Shown here piece by piece: positions 33,196 through 42,502 of a stretch of DNA of 64,000 nt. The DNA is from Exilibacterium tricleocarpae (GTDB taxonomy: Bacteria; Pseudomonadota; Gammaproteobacteria; Pseudomonadales; Cellvibrionaceae). A program made the position numbers and the translations under genes. The notes below the pieces were generated by a model. That model was given only the letters and a program-made list of their open reading frames with translations, made no database searches and was not told where the DNA came from. The DNA is taken from assembly GCF_007004655.1 (NCBI RefSeq), contig NZ_ML660100.1, positions 50,553 to 114,552 on the forward strand, read 5' to 3'. Numbering within the stretch: the stretch's first letter is position 1; every line of letters begins with the position of its first letter.

Positions 33196-36100
33196 TTGCT
33201 TCCACTGTAGTTTGCTCAAGTTGTTTTAGTTGCCGGATAGCTTCGCCTGCCAGTGTTTGCATCTGCGCGGGGTCGTAACACTGGGTGAAATTCAGTCGCA
33301 GCAGTAAGGTTTGCTCAGACTGGACAGCCCTGAAAAAGGGTTTGGTGTGCGCCGCGAGCGCACCGTCGGTGTCGCCGACGGGGATATCGGAAAGATCGAT
33401 GGCTTCTGCATGCCTACCGGCGATTACATAGTTCAATTCAAGTTGATGAGAAAGCCGCCGGGCTATTTCCTCAGCGTTGTCAGAGTAGCTCTGCATAATA
33501 CTTTGCAGGGCCTCTTTGCCGCGCATCCTGGCCAGTGCCCTCTCTGCTGCTACGGCCGTGCTCACTATCGAGCTTTCCACTTTCAGCAGTACGTTGTAAT
33601 AGTTGGTAAACCAGCCGATGGTGTTGCTGAAATCCAGGTCGCCGAAATAATTGCTGGTACGCCCGTGGTGTACCAGGTTGAGCGATAGCGCGCGGGCGCC
33701 GCTGACAAGGCAGTAGCTGCGGGCAAGCGCCGCCGCCAGCAGCGCCTGCATCGACAGTTGATGTCGCTCGGCGGCAGTGCGCAGGGGGAGCAGGGGGAGT
33801 TCATGGGTCAGGCTGGCAAGGCGAGTATCTTCCCGAGCCGAGACGTCCAGCTTTCCGGTTTCCGTCAGTTCCCATTCCTGGCTGACAATCGGATAAAAGT
33901 CTCTCGCCGCATCTCCCCTTTTGAACGCCTGCAAGTAAGCGTTGGCGGCATCATTGAGCGTCGTTTCTACGCTCGGTAGGCGGGGTTGCCGGTTTTTGCA
34001 CAGAGCTGAAAATATTTCAGCCAACTCGGCGATTAAAACCTGCCAGGATAGATGATCCACCAACAGGTGGTGAGTGCAGATAAACAGCAGGTTTTGCCTG
34101 GGGCGGTCAATAGAGGCGACGAGAAACGGCTGCCCGGCAATTGCAATCTGCGCTTGTATACGCCGGCATATCTCTGTGACCTGGTCTTTGTCGTCGTTTT
34201 CAAGTGTGAAGTGGCGCCAATACCCGGATACACTTTGGCGATATTTTTTTGACCCGGGCCAGATTGCCCGCAGTTCCTCATGGCGCTGCAGCAAGAACTG
34301 CAACGCCTTTTTCAGTTGCTGTTCCGTGATCGCCGGTGGTGTTTCGACCAGTACCGGAGCGTTCCAGTGATTCGGGTCTTTGCGCTGCCTGAACCAGCAG
34401 TAATTCGGCATGTTGACCACACCGTGAGGTGCTGTTGTCGCCAGGTTATGGCTTTTCTCTTTCTCAACCAGTTCGATAAACTGTACCAGGCTTTCAGCCT
34501 GATAGAAGTGGTTTAGCGAAGCGTTGTAACCCTGCTTGCGCAACATGGACAACGCCATAACGGCCATCAGGCTGTTGCCGCCGTTGTGAAAAAACGATGC
34601 CTGTTCATCGAGTTGCTCCACTTCCAGGCAGCGCTGCCAGATTGCGGTAATCGGGTGCGCCGCCTCGACCTCAGGGCGGGAAAGCTGTTCAGATAATGTG
34701 TGCTTGCAGACCTTGCCGCTGTTGTTTAAAGGCATCGCATCGATTTGAACAATGCGGCTCGGGATCATATACCCGGGCAGGACCTGGCTCAGTTCGACAG
34801 CCAGCGCATCTGTTTTTACAGGCTGTGCTGCGGTCACAAACGCGACCAGCCGAGGGCTACCGCTTGTTTGCACGATAACCGCCGCTTGCGATATACCCGG
34901 GACCTGCCCAAGCGCTGCTTCGACATCACCCAGTTCAATGCGGTATCCGTTAATTTTTACCTGGTGGTCATTGCGGCCTTTGAAGATGAAACAATCGCTC
35001 TGATCAAACACCGCCAGGTCGCCGGTGCGATAGAGGCGGGTGGCCAGTCGGGAATTGAAGTAAAACTTTTCACGACTTAGTCGCGGGCTGTTGATATAGC
35101 CGAGCGCCAGGCATAGCCCGGAAATATGGATTTCCCCCAGTGCACCTGCCGGCGCCGGTCGATCAAAAGGATCGATAAGGTGCAGGCGGCAACCGGTTAG
35201 CGCACCGCCGATGGGTTGGATACCCGACTGCCCGACTTGCCGGTGTTCGAGCCGTTGGGCCGCGACCCACACAGTGGCTTCGGTGGGTCCGTACATATTC
35301 CACACCGATCGGCTCTGGGTCAGTAACCAGCGGGCCTGTGCCTGTGGCAGCGCCTCGCCGCCGACCAGTAGCGTCGAACCGGTGGGGGCGATGAACGAGA
35401 GTGCTTCGAGCATCTTCCAAACCGCCGGGGTGCCTTGCAACAAGGTCGGGCGGTATTGCGCTACCAGGGCGATCACCGCATCCGGATCACTGCTTAGGGT
35501 ATGTGGTGATAAAACCAGTTGGCCGCCGCAATAGAGCGGCAGAAATATTTCCAGCACGGAGATGTCAAAGCCCACCGTGGTGGCGGCCATCACGCGTGAG
35601 ATAGCCGCTTCCGGCAATCTGTTTCGGCAGGCGGTCAAGAAATTGCCGATTGCCAAGTGCGAAATACTCACCCCTTTAGGCGCTCCGGTGGTGCCCGACG
35701 TAAACAGGGTATAGGCGGTGACGGCAGAGCGCGCGGTGAAAGGTGCCGGCGCGGGTGCTTTAGACGGGTCGATTACCAGCAGGTCGAAAGCGTTGGCCGC
35801 CGGCAGGTCAGAGAGAACAACGTTAACCTGCGCGCCTGCCAGCATGGTGGCGATACGTCGCGGCGGTGTATCCGGTGGAATGGGCGTATAAGACAAGCCG
35901 GCTTTCCAGCAGCCTATCATACTGGCCACCAGTATGGGTGATCGATCGAGGTAGATTGCAACCGGCTCAGGTCCCGTCACCCCGGCCGTCGATAGTTGTA
36001 GCGCCACACTGCTGGCGGTCTCGTCTAACCAGCGATAGCTGAATGTTTTCCCTGTGAAGTGAATCGCGGTTGCCTCTGGTGATCGGTGTAGCTGTTGGGA

Positions 36101-37030
36101 AAACGCATGGAGAAAAACACAGGTTTTTTTGGCGGCGCCGCCCGTAAAACGCAAGTCGGGAAAATCGGGTTCCATCCCCCTTGTCGAGGACTCGATAGCG
36201 CAGGCAAGCTGTCTCACTTGGTCTTCGCACATGAGGCCCTGGCGGACGGCAAGTCGTCCGCTCTCCCCGCGTATTTGAATGCTGATGGGAAACACTGTTG
36301 TTGTCGATGTCAAAGTTGTCGATCCAAAGACCACGCCACACTGCGCGCGCGCTGCACTGCTGTTAAATAGGCGCACAGTGGGCGGTGCCTCACGCCAGTT
36401 ATGCGCGAGGTCCACGACGGCGGAATGGAAGTCAAAGTCTATCCAGATAGGGTTGTCTACGGCTTCGGCAAAGGCCACCTCTGCCTGCCGGCTGCCCTGG
36501 TAGCTGGCGAGTACCCGGGCGACAGCTCGCAATAGACCGGGCCGATCGCAGTTGCCCGGGGCCCGGTTGTTAGGCAAAGCCAGCTCAATACTGTGCGCCG
36601 GCGCGGTGGTAGTTGCGGTCAACAGCGGCAAAATATCGTCGTGGTGGGAGTAGCGAACCAATCTCAGCTTGTCGGCTTCGGCATTGTGGACGGCGCCAAT
36701 TGAGGCCTGGGCGGCAGTGAGATACCGGCCAAACGACCGAATGGCAGAGCCTTGCCACAGCGCTTCAAAAAAGCGGATGCGAACCAGTTGGTCCGATAAC
36801 CGCTCGATCACCAGCGTCGGCCGGCCCGACTCGGTGCTCCAGTGGGTGCCGCCATACAGAAACAGGGTTTGCGGCAACTGATCATACAAGGCCGCCAGTC
36901 GTTGTTCGAAAACTTGGGCGGGCAGGTCTTTGCAGAGTTCGAAATGGCTCTCAGACCAGCCGTCTTCGATGGCCAGGTCGCGATGGTAAAGCGACCTCGG
37001 CCGTTTTGATACCAGCGTGATTGTGTTCAT
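33179..37030 (-). CDS. Single-module nonribosomal peptide synthetase (divergent C - A - PCP - E-like)
   Basis: 1283 residues, first gene of the cluster. Residues 1-305 are a divergent N-terminal region, lacking a HHxxxDG condensation motif. The adenylation domain (about 310-785) has LFTSGTTGAPKGVS, GFDISVLEIF, NMYGPTEATVW, YRTGDLAVF, NDHQVKINGYRIELGD and the core Lys773 in NSGKVCK. By eye the ten pocket residues read D489-I490-L493-Q532-L555-G557-M579-V587-W588-K773, close to the glycine code. The carrier domain (about 795-860) carries Ser820 in GGNSL. The C-terminal domain (about 870-1270) is of epimerisation type (HHLLVDHLSW, IGWFTNYYNVLL), but the usual EGHGRE is VHHGRT, so the catalytic Glu is missing. 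There is no thioesterase domain. Confidence 0.93.
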   Translation of the reverse strand: MNTITLVSKRPRSLYHRDLAIEDGWSESHFELCKDLPAQVFEQRLAALYDQLPQTLFLYGGTHWSTESGRPTLVIERLSDQLVRIRFFEALWQGSAIRSFGRYLTAAQASIGAVHNAEADKLRLVRYSHHDDILPLLTATTTAPAHSIELALPNNRAPGNCDRPGLLRAVARVLASYQGSRQAEVAFAEAVDNPIWIDFDFHSAVVDLAHNWREAPPTVRLFNSSAARAQCGVVFGSTTLTSTTTVFPISIQIRGESGRLAVRQGLMCEDQVRQLACAIESSTRGMEPDFPDLRFTGGAAKKTCVFLHAFSQQLHRSPEATAIHFTGKTFSYRWLDETASSVALQLSTAGVTGPEPVAIYLDRSPILVASMIGCWKAGLSYTPIPPDTPPRRIATMLAGAQVNVVLSDLPAANAFDLLVIDPSKAPAPAPFTARSAVTAYTLFTSGTTGAPKGVSISHLAIGNFLTACRNRLPEAAISRVMAATTVGFDISVLEIFLPLYCGGQLVLSPHTLSSDPDAVIALVAQYRPTLLQGTPAVWKMLEALSFIAPTGSTLLVGGEALPQAQARWLLTQSRSVWNMYGPTEATVWVAAQRLEHRQVGQSGIQPIGGALTGCRLHLIDPFDRPAPAGALGEIHISGLCLALGYINSPRLSREKFYFNSRLATRLYRTGDLAVFDQSDCFIFKGRNDHQVKINGYRIELGDVEAALGQVPGISQAAVIVQTSGSPRLVAFVTAAQPVKTDALAVELSQVLPGYMIPSRIVQIDAMPLNNSGKVCKHTLSEQLSRPEVEAAHPITAIWQRCLEVEQLDEQASFFHNGGNSLMAVMALSMLRKQGYNASLNHFYQAESLVQFIELVEKEKSHNLATTAPHGVVNMPNYCWFRQRKDPNHWNAPVLVETPPAITEQQLKKALQFLLQRHEELRAIWPGSKKYRQSVSGYWRHFTLENDDKDQVTEICRRIQAQIAIAGQPFLVASIDRPRQNLLFICTHHLLVDHLSWQVLIAELAEIFSALCKNRQPRLPSVETTLNDAANAYLQAFKRGDAARDFYPIVSQEWELTETGKLDVSAREDTRLASLTHELPLLPLRTAAERHQLSMQALLAAALARSYCLVSGARALSLNLVHHGRTSNYFGDLDFSNTIGWFTNYYNVLLKVESSIVSTAVAAERALARMRGKEALQSIMQSYSDNAEEIARRLSHQLELNYVIAGRHAEAIDLSDIPVGDTDGALAAHTKPFFRAVQSEQTLLLRLNFTQCYDPAQMQTLAGEAIRQLKQLEQTTVEANGHGA

Positions 37031-37142
37031 TTTTTTGTTGATTATTAGTTATTTATGCACTGGACCGATCATAACTACCCGGGGGCATGAACGGTTGCGG
37101 GACCACGCCGGCGGCTGGCCCCCCTACAGAAAGTCGCGCGGG

Positions 37143-38075
37143 TCAGAGCCCGCAGGGAGAGGGCAGTGGTGGCGTCATCTCCGCCACGCTGTCGGTAAAT
37201 GTCACTTCCGCAGCGCGCAGCGCCGCTACCCGAGCCTCGACTTCGGCGCTGCTCAATTGCTGCCCGACTGCGTGAAACACCCAGTCCACATCCTCTTGGT
37301 AACTGCGCAGCGCGTCGGAATCGATGGCGCCCTCGGCGGTGAACCAGAGATTGAAATTGATCGACATGGGAACTTCCGGGGCGACCTTGGCGGAGTGCTC
37401 GGCGAACAGACGACCGTCGATGTAATAGCGCAACTGGTGCTTGGTGGCATGCATGGTCAGGGTGTGCCAGCCCTCCAGGGAACCGAAGGTAGTGTCATAC
37501 TCGTTGACCTTGGTCCAGGGCTCGAGCTGAAACGTCTCCCAGCTGGTAGCCCAGAGCGCGAGTTCGCCCTCCCCCCAGCCGCCGTTGGGCAGGTACTCGA
37601 AATCCATTTCGCTGTAGTCCGGATGCATGGGTTCCTCAAGCGGGCTGATAGCGTAAAACGTCTGTATCACCTCGTCGCCATCCGGCCCCTGGCTCGGCGC
37701 GTCGCGAAAGTACACCCGCGCGGCGTAGGTGCCGTAGAGGTACTTGCGCGCATGGCAGAACTGGGTGTGCCGGGTGTTGGCGGCGCTGCCGTCGGTAACG
37801 CTGGTCAGGCGCACCATACCTTTGCGGGCCCCCGCGGCGGCGGGGTGAAAACTGATGCCGTCCTGCGACCAGGTGGCGCCGACGACGCCCGGGTGGCCGG
37901 TCTCGGTGCGCGCGCGCCAGCCGTTGGCCCGGAAAGCGTCGAAGGTGGTGTAGTGGAAGTCGTCGAAAAATATCGCCTCAGGCGTATCGGCAGTGGTCGC
38001 ATCTGCGCCGGCTGACCATGGGTTGCAGCCCACTGTGGCGCAACTGAGAGAGGACAGTAGCAGACAGGCTTTCAT
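37143..38075 (-). CDS. GH16-like glycoside hydrolase lipoprotein
   Basis: 310 residues from ATG 38073-38075 (AAGGAT upstream); an ATG eight codons earlier is less likely. A lipoprotein signal (KACLLLSSLSCATVGC, lipid Cys after VG) precedes a beta-sandwich-like domain with FFDDFHY near the start. The GH16 catalytic signature E-x-D-x-E occurs as SEMDFEYLPNGG, and downstream strands HTLTMHATKHQLRYYIDG and NFNLWF fit a laminarinase/agarase-like jelly roll. Probably a surface or periplasmic endo-glycanase for marine polysaccharides. A divergent LysR gene lies upstream and may regulate it. Confidence 0.83.
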   Translation of the reverse strand: MKACLLLSSLSCATVGCNPWSAGADATTADTPEAIFFDDFHYTTFDAFRANGWRARTETGHPGVVGATWSQDGISFHPAAAGARKGMVRLTSVTDGSAANTRHTQFCHARKYLYGTYAARVYFRDAPSQGPDGDEVIQTFYAISPLEEPMHPDYSEMDFEYLPNGGWGEGELALWATSWETFQLEPWTKVNEYDTTFGSLEGWHTLTMHATKHQLRYYIDGRLFAEHSAKVAPEVPMSINFNLWFTAEGAIDSDALRSYQEDVDWVFHAVGQQLSSAEVEARVAALRAAEVTFTDSVAEMTPPLPSPCGL

Positions 38076-38302
38076 AATCCTTACGAATGACTGTGGCATG
38101 GACGGCTCCGGCGGTCGACGGTAATGGGCGCATTGTTGATTGCGAAAGACAACGTTGTCAAGCTAAAAAATTGTTACCTGCCCTCGTCCTGAAGTGCGGG
38201 GGAAGCGCCCCTTATATTTTCCCTATAAGTGAAAAAAATTTGCTCTATGATAGAACTTCATTCTGTCTTGTCGCCACCCTGGGGCGCGTATATCAACTCA
38301 CG

Positions 38303-38368
38303 CAGTCACTACCCCGGCGTTGAAGCCGTGCGTCAAACTGCCTTCGAGTACCAGGGGTATAGTGACTG
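38303..38368. promoter_or_regulatory. Inverted repeat between the GH16 and LysR genes
   Basis: CAGTCACTACCCC (38303-38315) and GGGGTATAGTGACTG (38354-38368) are complementary apart from a two-base bulge, about 38 nt apart. A further TAGTGACCGTG half-site occurs near 38390-38400. The site lies in the 440-nt divergent region and is a candidate LysR operator. Confidence 0.45.
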
Positions 38369-38515
38369 TAACTATGATTATTCGCAGCATAGTGACCGTG
38401 CGGCAGTAGCAAACCTGGTTGCACACCTGGCGGTGACCCAAGCCGGGAGGAGCGGTTGCAAAGTGGACCGAAGGCGGGGTATAACGACAAAAATAAATAA
38501 TTAATATTCATCTAT

Positions 38516-39403
38516 ATGTTCAAGTCACTGCCATCTCCCACTGCGCTGCGCGCCTTTGAGGCCGCCGTCCGCCTGGGCAGCTTCAAGTCGGCGGCGGCAG
38601 AGCTGGTGGTGACGCCGACCGCCATCTCTCACCAGATCCGCGGGTTGGAATCACAGCTCGGTATAGCCCTGTTTGTGCGCCGCACCCGCGCCGTCGAACC
38701 CACCGCAGCGGGCGCGCGCCTGGCCGGCGCCGTCAACCGGGGTTTTCTGGCCATAAGCCGGGCGTTGGAGGAACTGGTGGCAGACGCAGCGATACTGACG
38801 ATAAGTACTACACCGGCTTTCGCCGCGTTGTGGCTGGTGCACCGCATGACCGACTTCCAGTGCCGGTACCCCGGTGTGACCCTTAGGTTTGAGACGGCTA
38901 CCCAAAGCGTCAACCCGCAGAGAGATAAGCGTGTAGACCTGTTGATCCGCTGCGGTACTGCCGTTTACGACGACCTGGTGCAAACCCCTATCGGCGGTGG
39001 GACCATCGGTGCCTATGGTACGCCAAGCTATATCGATGGCCTGGCCGCGGCTGAGCCTATACGTCTGTTCGACACCCGCTGGGAGCAACCGGGGCCTGCC
39101 AATATCGATTGGCGCACCTGGCTCGCGCGGGCACCTGCCGCGTTTAACCGGACGCCGGAGATCACCCGCTGCGACCAGGAGCACTACGCCATCAACGCCG
39201 CTCTGGCGGGCCGGGGTCTGGTGCTTGCCAGTGCAGTTTTGGTCGAAGAGTTTGTGAAAAATAAGTGGCTGGTACCCTGGCGACCCGATGTCGTTCTGGC
39301 CGGTAGCCAATATTGCGCTTACTGTCTGCCGGAGAAGGCGACGCTGAGCAAGGTGCGCAATTTTATGCAGTGGTTACAGGTGCAAGGGTACACACAGAAA
39401 TAA
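38516..39403 (+). CDS. LysR-family regulator, GcvA-like
   Basis: 295 residues. The N-terminal HTH is strongly GcvA/AmpR-like: LPSPTALRAFEAAVRLGSF, TAISHQIRGLESQLG, LFVRRTRAVEPTAAG. The effector domain follows from about 90 to 290 (LTISTTPAFAALWLVHRM, AINAALAGRGLVLASAVL). It is divergent from the GH16-like lipoprotein gene. GcvA-like regulators control amino-acid, beta-lactamase and catabolic genes; the target here is probably the neighbour. Confidence 0.93.
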   Translation: MFKSLPSPTALRAFEAAVRLGSFKSAAAELVVTPTAISHQIRGLESQLGIALFVRRTRAVEPTAAGARLAGAVNRGFLAISRALEELVADAAILTISTTPAFAALWLVHRMTDFQCRYPGVTLRFETATQSVNPQRDKRVDLLIRCGTAVYDDLVQTPIGGGTIGAYGTPSYIDGLAAAEPIRLFDTRWEQPGPANIDWRTWLARAPAAFNRTPEITRCDQEHYAINAALAGRGLVLASAVLVEEFVKNKWLVPWRPDVVLAGSQYCAYCLPEKATLSKVRNFMQWLQVQGYTQK

Positions 39404-39552
39404 AAGTCCGGCGCTTTGGCTTTGATAATCGCCCTCAGGGTTTCGACCTTCTCCCGCCTCCAGTCATCCTCGAGCATGTCGATATAATCGGCGGGCGTAC
39501 TGGCATCGTATTGTATGATTTGGCGCCTCGCAGGACATTCCCCTGTTGTTCT

Positions 39553-41427
39553 TTAAAAATTTTCATGCTGGCGCACGTGTTCCCAACTGGCGCCATTGTC
39601 CAGCGACTCGTAAAAATCCCCCGATGAACCATTGCAGGAGACCATCAGGCGATCTGTCACTTCCGGCACGAAAGAGTAACAATAGGGTTTGGGTAAGCTG
39701 TGGCCGGTGTCGGACCAGGATTTTCCACCATCCTCTGTGGCCAGCAACTTGGTATCGACGGATCTTTCCCCTGACCAGGGATTGACATTGGAGAAGGCGA
39801 CCGCGGCTATGGCCTGACGGTCGTTTTTAAACCAGGGAACGGTGCGCAGACTAAAGCTGCGGCGTTTACCCCTGATGGTCTTATCGCCGACGGCGCAGTT
39901 GCCGTCGGCACTTATCTCGCCGCCGCAACGCAGCACGTAAGTCGCTATCTCCTCCCACTGACCTGAGCTTTCAACGTACTTCAAATAACTGGGCCGCCCC
40001 GACCACGACCAAAAACTTGCCAGCTTGATCCCCAGTTTGATGGCGCCCGCCTGGACAACGGCTGCGACATCCGGTTTATTCTCCGGGACATAAACCTGCC
40101 AGGCGTCACCGCGATAACCGAACACTTCGGGCTTGCTGTTGGTAAACACGGGGTCCTGGCGGGCCGGCAGTGTGCGTACGGTCAGGTAAGTCTCATCGCC
40201 GATTGCCGATAAGGTCGCATCGGCAATTTTTCTGGGTCTTTGCGGCGATTTTTTGCGGCTTTTTCCCTCTTCCGGGGCGGGCATGCTGTGCCAGCCCTGC
40301 AGTGACGTATAGTGATCGACTGCCTGCCACTGTATTGGGCCGGTGGCGATGTCGGCGCGCATAAGACTCAATTTGGTCCTTTGCCGCGCCAATACACCAA
40401 TGGTGTTACCGTTGAAGAGCAACTCCTCAATGGCGTAGCTGTGGTCTAGTGATATGTCCCGCCAGTCCGCGCCCGCCGGTTTCCAGAACAGGCGTCCCTC
40501 GCCGCCGCCGACCACTATGTCGCCGTTGTTATTCTGCGCAATGGCGTTGAGGTCGAGATTGGTGTCCACCGCATCCAGTTCCCATTCCCCGTCGGCGGTG
40601 CGCTTCACAATGACGCCCAGTTTCGCCAAAAAGTAAAGGGAGTCATCCGGCGCCAGGTAGCTGGCATCGTAGGTAACCGGGTTTTGGGCTGCCGATACAT
40701 ACAGCGACTCCCGTTCCTCATCGTAGTCGTCGCTGTCCCAACTGAGGATGTCAGCGGGCTCTACCGGGTAAAACGGGAAGTACTTCGCCAGTACCTCGCC
40801 GGGCTCGGACGCCGGCAGGCGCAACAGCATATCCATATATTTATCCTCCTGGGACTTCGGGTAATAAATGATAGTCCCCAAATCCGTTACCTGTCCGGGC
40901 CTGACCTCGAAAGTGCCAAAGCGCGCATCGGCGCTGACAAAGCGGCTGTACCAATAGTCGCCGTTGCTGTAAAACGCGCGAATACTGCTGAGTGAATAGC
41001 TGCCGGCGGCAACCGGTGCCGAGAACACCGAGCTGCTGTCGACCAGCGGGTAGGGGGCCACTAATCGTTCCGGTTTGATCTGCCTGGACTCGTTGAGGTT
41101 CTCCGGCGTAATCGTGAGTTGATTGAATGGCAGGGGATAGGCACTGGCGTTGATGACCCGGGCGACCACGACGCCCTGATCGGCCTGCGGCCGGGTTTGC
41201 TCGGATAGGGTCGGCAGCATATTAACCTGTCCGGCGCATCCCCCCAGCAGTAACAGGGCGATGACTGCAAAGGCAGGTGTGGTAATGATACGGGAGCGGG
41301 AAGACACCCCTGCCGGCAGTGTCTTTTTTGACAATGCCTCTTTTTGAGAAACCCGTTTTGAAAAGGCCTCTCTCAGTGAAGCCTGTGATAAAAACATTGA
41401 TAAAACCCCTGATAAAACCCTTTGCAT
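39553..41427 (-). CDS. BNR/Asp-box repeat lipoprotein of unknown function
   Basis: 624 residues as the frame stands. After about 50 residues of Ser/Lys/Leu-rich repetitive leader comes a lipoprotein signal (TTPAFAVIALLLLGGC). The mature part alternates beta-strand-rich blocks, with Asp-box-like motifs TEDGGKSW and SLDNGASW near the C-terminus, suggesting a beta-propeller (sialidase/Ycf48-like superfamily). The leader is encoded by short degenerate repeats (around 41310-41427), so the true start may be inside; a start nearer the signal peptide would be normal. No enzymatic residues are recognised. Confidence 0.78.
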   Translation of the reverse strand: MQRVLSGVLSMFLSQASLREAFSKRVSQKEALSKKTLPAGVSSRSRIITTPAFAVIALLLLGGCAGQVNMLPTLSEQTRPQADQGVVVARVINASAYPLPFNQLTITPENLNESRQIKPERLVAPYPLVDSSSVFSAPVAAGSYSLSSIRAFYSNGDYWYSRFVSADARFGTFEVRPGQVTDLGTIIYYPKSQEDKYMDMLLRLPASEPGEVLAKYFPFYPVEPADILSWDSDDYDEERESLYVSAAQNPVTYDASYLAPDDSLYFLAKLGVIVKRTADGEWELDAVDTNLDLNAIAQNNNGDIVVGGGEGRLFWKPAGADWRDISLDHSYAIEELLFNGNTIGVLARQRTKLSLMRADIATGPIQWQAVDHYTSLQGWHSMPAPEEGKSRKKSPQRPRKIADATLSAIGDETYLTVRTLPARQDPVFTNSKPEVFGYRGDAWQVYVPENKPDVAAVVQAGAIKLGIKLASFWSWSGRPSYLKYVESSGQWEEIATYVLRCGGEISADGNCAVGDKTIRGKRRSFSLRTVPWFKNDRQAIAAVAFSNVNPWSGERSVDTKLLATEDGGKSWSDTGHSLPKPYCYSFVPEVTDRLMVSCNGSSGDFYESLDNGASWEHVRQHENF

Positions 41428-41824
41428 ATTTAGTTCCTACTGCTCGGCGCCTATTTTTGTCTATTTTTGTCTATAGGGTTATTAAAACAGTTGCCAACTA
41501 TCTGCTCAGTATAGTTGTCAGTCAGTTAGTAACCCGTTACCAGCCAATGGCTACCCGGTTGTTTACGACGAAGTTTCGCACAATAGATTTACGCAACAGT
41601 CTCGTTGCGTTGCCGTTCGAGCAGAGATATGATACGGCAACTCAACATGCCAAAGGCGGCTGGTAAAGTCAACTGATAGTACTGGCTGGTAAAGTCAACT
41701 GATAGTACTGATAGTAGAGCCAACTGAAGTCAACTGGGATCCGCTGGTGGGGTCAACTGGTAGAATCAACTTGTAGAGCCAACTGCCAACGCCTTCTCGT
41801 TACTGTTGTGATTACGTCGTTTTT
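41428..41824. repeat. Gene-free spacer with 26-bp and GTCAACTG repeats
   Basis: A 26-bp unit is repeated exactly at 41658-41683 and 41684-41709. Degenerate copies of its GTCAACTG core (GTCAACTGG, CCAACTGAAG, ATCAACTTG) continue to about 41790. It holds the divergent promoters of the BNR lipoprotein and the 41825 operon; no gene is seen. Confidence 0.85.
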
Positions 41825-42502
41825 TTGGAAAGCCTTATCAGGCTTTCGTTATATAAACTTGCAGGTTCGTACGGTTTGCACTTATCAAAGCTGGTCTATT
41901 TGGCAACCATCTCCGGTTTTTTGCTCCTACCCTTTAAATCCGCGGCCGAGGTAAAGCCGTTTGTGCTCACCGTGCCGGACAGCGCCGCGCCGCTGAGAAA
42001 AAACCAGGGCTACTTTTTGATAAACCTGGATATCAGCGGCGCGGCGCCGTCTTTCGAGTTTGTCGGGCTCGATGTCAGGGGACAGGCTTATCTCGAGCCC
42101 GGCCAAAAGGCCAAAGTGCGAAAGAATGCCAGGAAAATAGTGGTGGAGTTGAAGCACAAGACCAATGGCTTGTATCTTTTTGCCATACCGGAAGGGCTCT
42201 ACCAAATCACCTCCATTAAAGCCCCCTATTTCGATTTGCCTTACCTGATGGATACCGAGTACCGGCGCAAGTGGCGCTTCAGTATCAAAAAAGACCGGGT
42301 TAATTATGTCGGCAAGCTGTTTATCGATGCGGAGCGAAGTACGCGCCACATCGATGTTAAACTTATCAACCGTATGGCGGCGGACAAAGCGTTGATAGAG
42401 AACCGCCTGGGCGCACGCCTGGCAACCACTCCCCTGCGCTCCGGTGCCGGAGTAAGAGATGACTTTTTTGCCGAGTTGATCGGGGAGCAGGGGATTAGAT
42501 GA
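41825..42502 (+). CDS. Exported protein of unknown function, coupled to an S9 peptidase
   Basis: 225 residues in the open frame, which begins with TTG; the exact start is uncertain. A signal peptide-like core (LVYLATISGFLLLPF, cleavage near KSAAE) is followed by a beta-rich region with PFVLTVPDSAAPL, GYFLINLDISG and AIPEGLYQITSIKAPYFDLP, reminiscent of a carboxypeptidase-regulatory-like beta sandwich. Its TGA overlaps the ATG of the peptidase gene (ATGA at 42499-42502), indicating coupled translation. No family is recognised. Confidence 0.75.
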   Translation: MESLIRLSLYKLAGSYGLHLSKLVYLATISGFLLLPFKSAAEVKPFVLTVPDSAAPLRKNQGYFLINLDISGAAPSFEFVGLDVRGQAYLEPGQKAKVRKNARKIVVELKHKTNGLYLFAIPEGLYQITSIKAPYFDLPYLMDTEYRRKWRFSIKKDRVNYVGKLFIDAERSTRHIDVKLINRMAADKALIENRLGARLATTPLRSGAGVRDDFFAELIGEQGIR

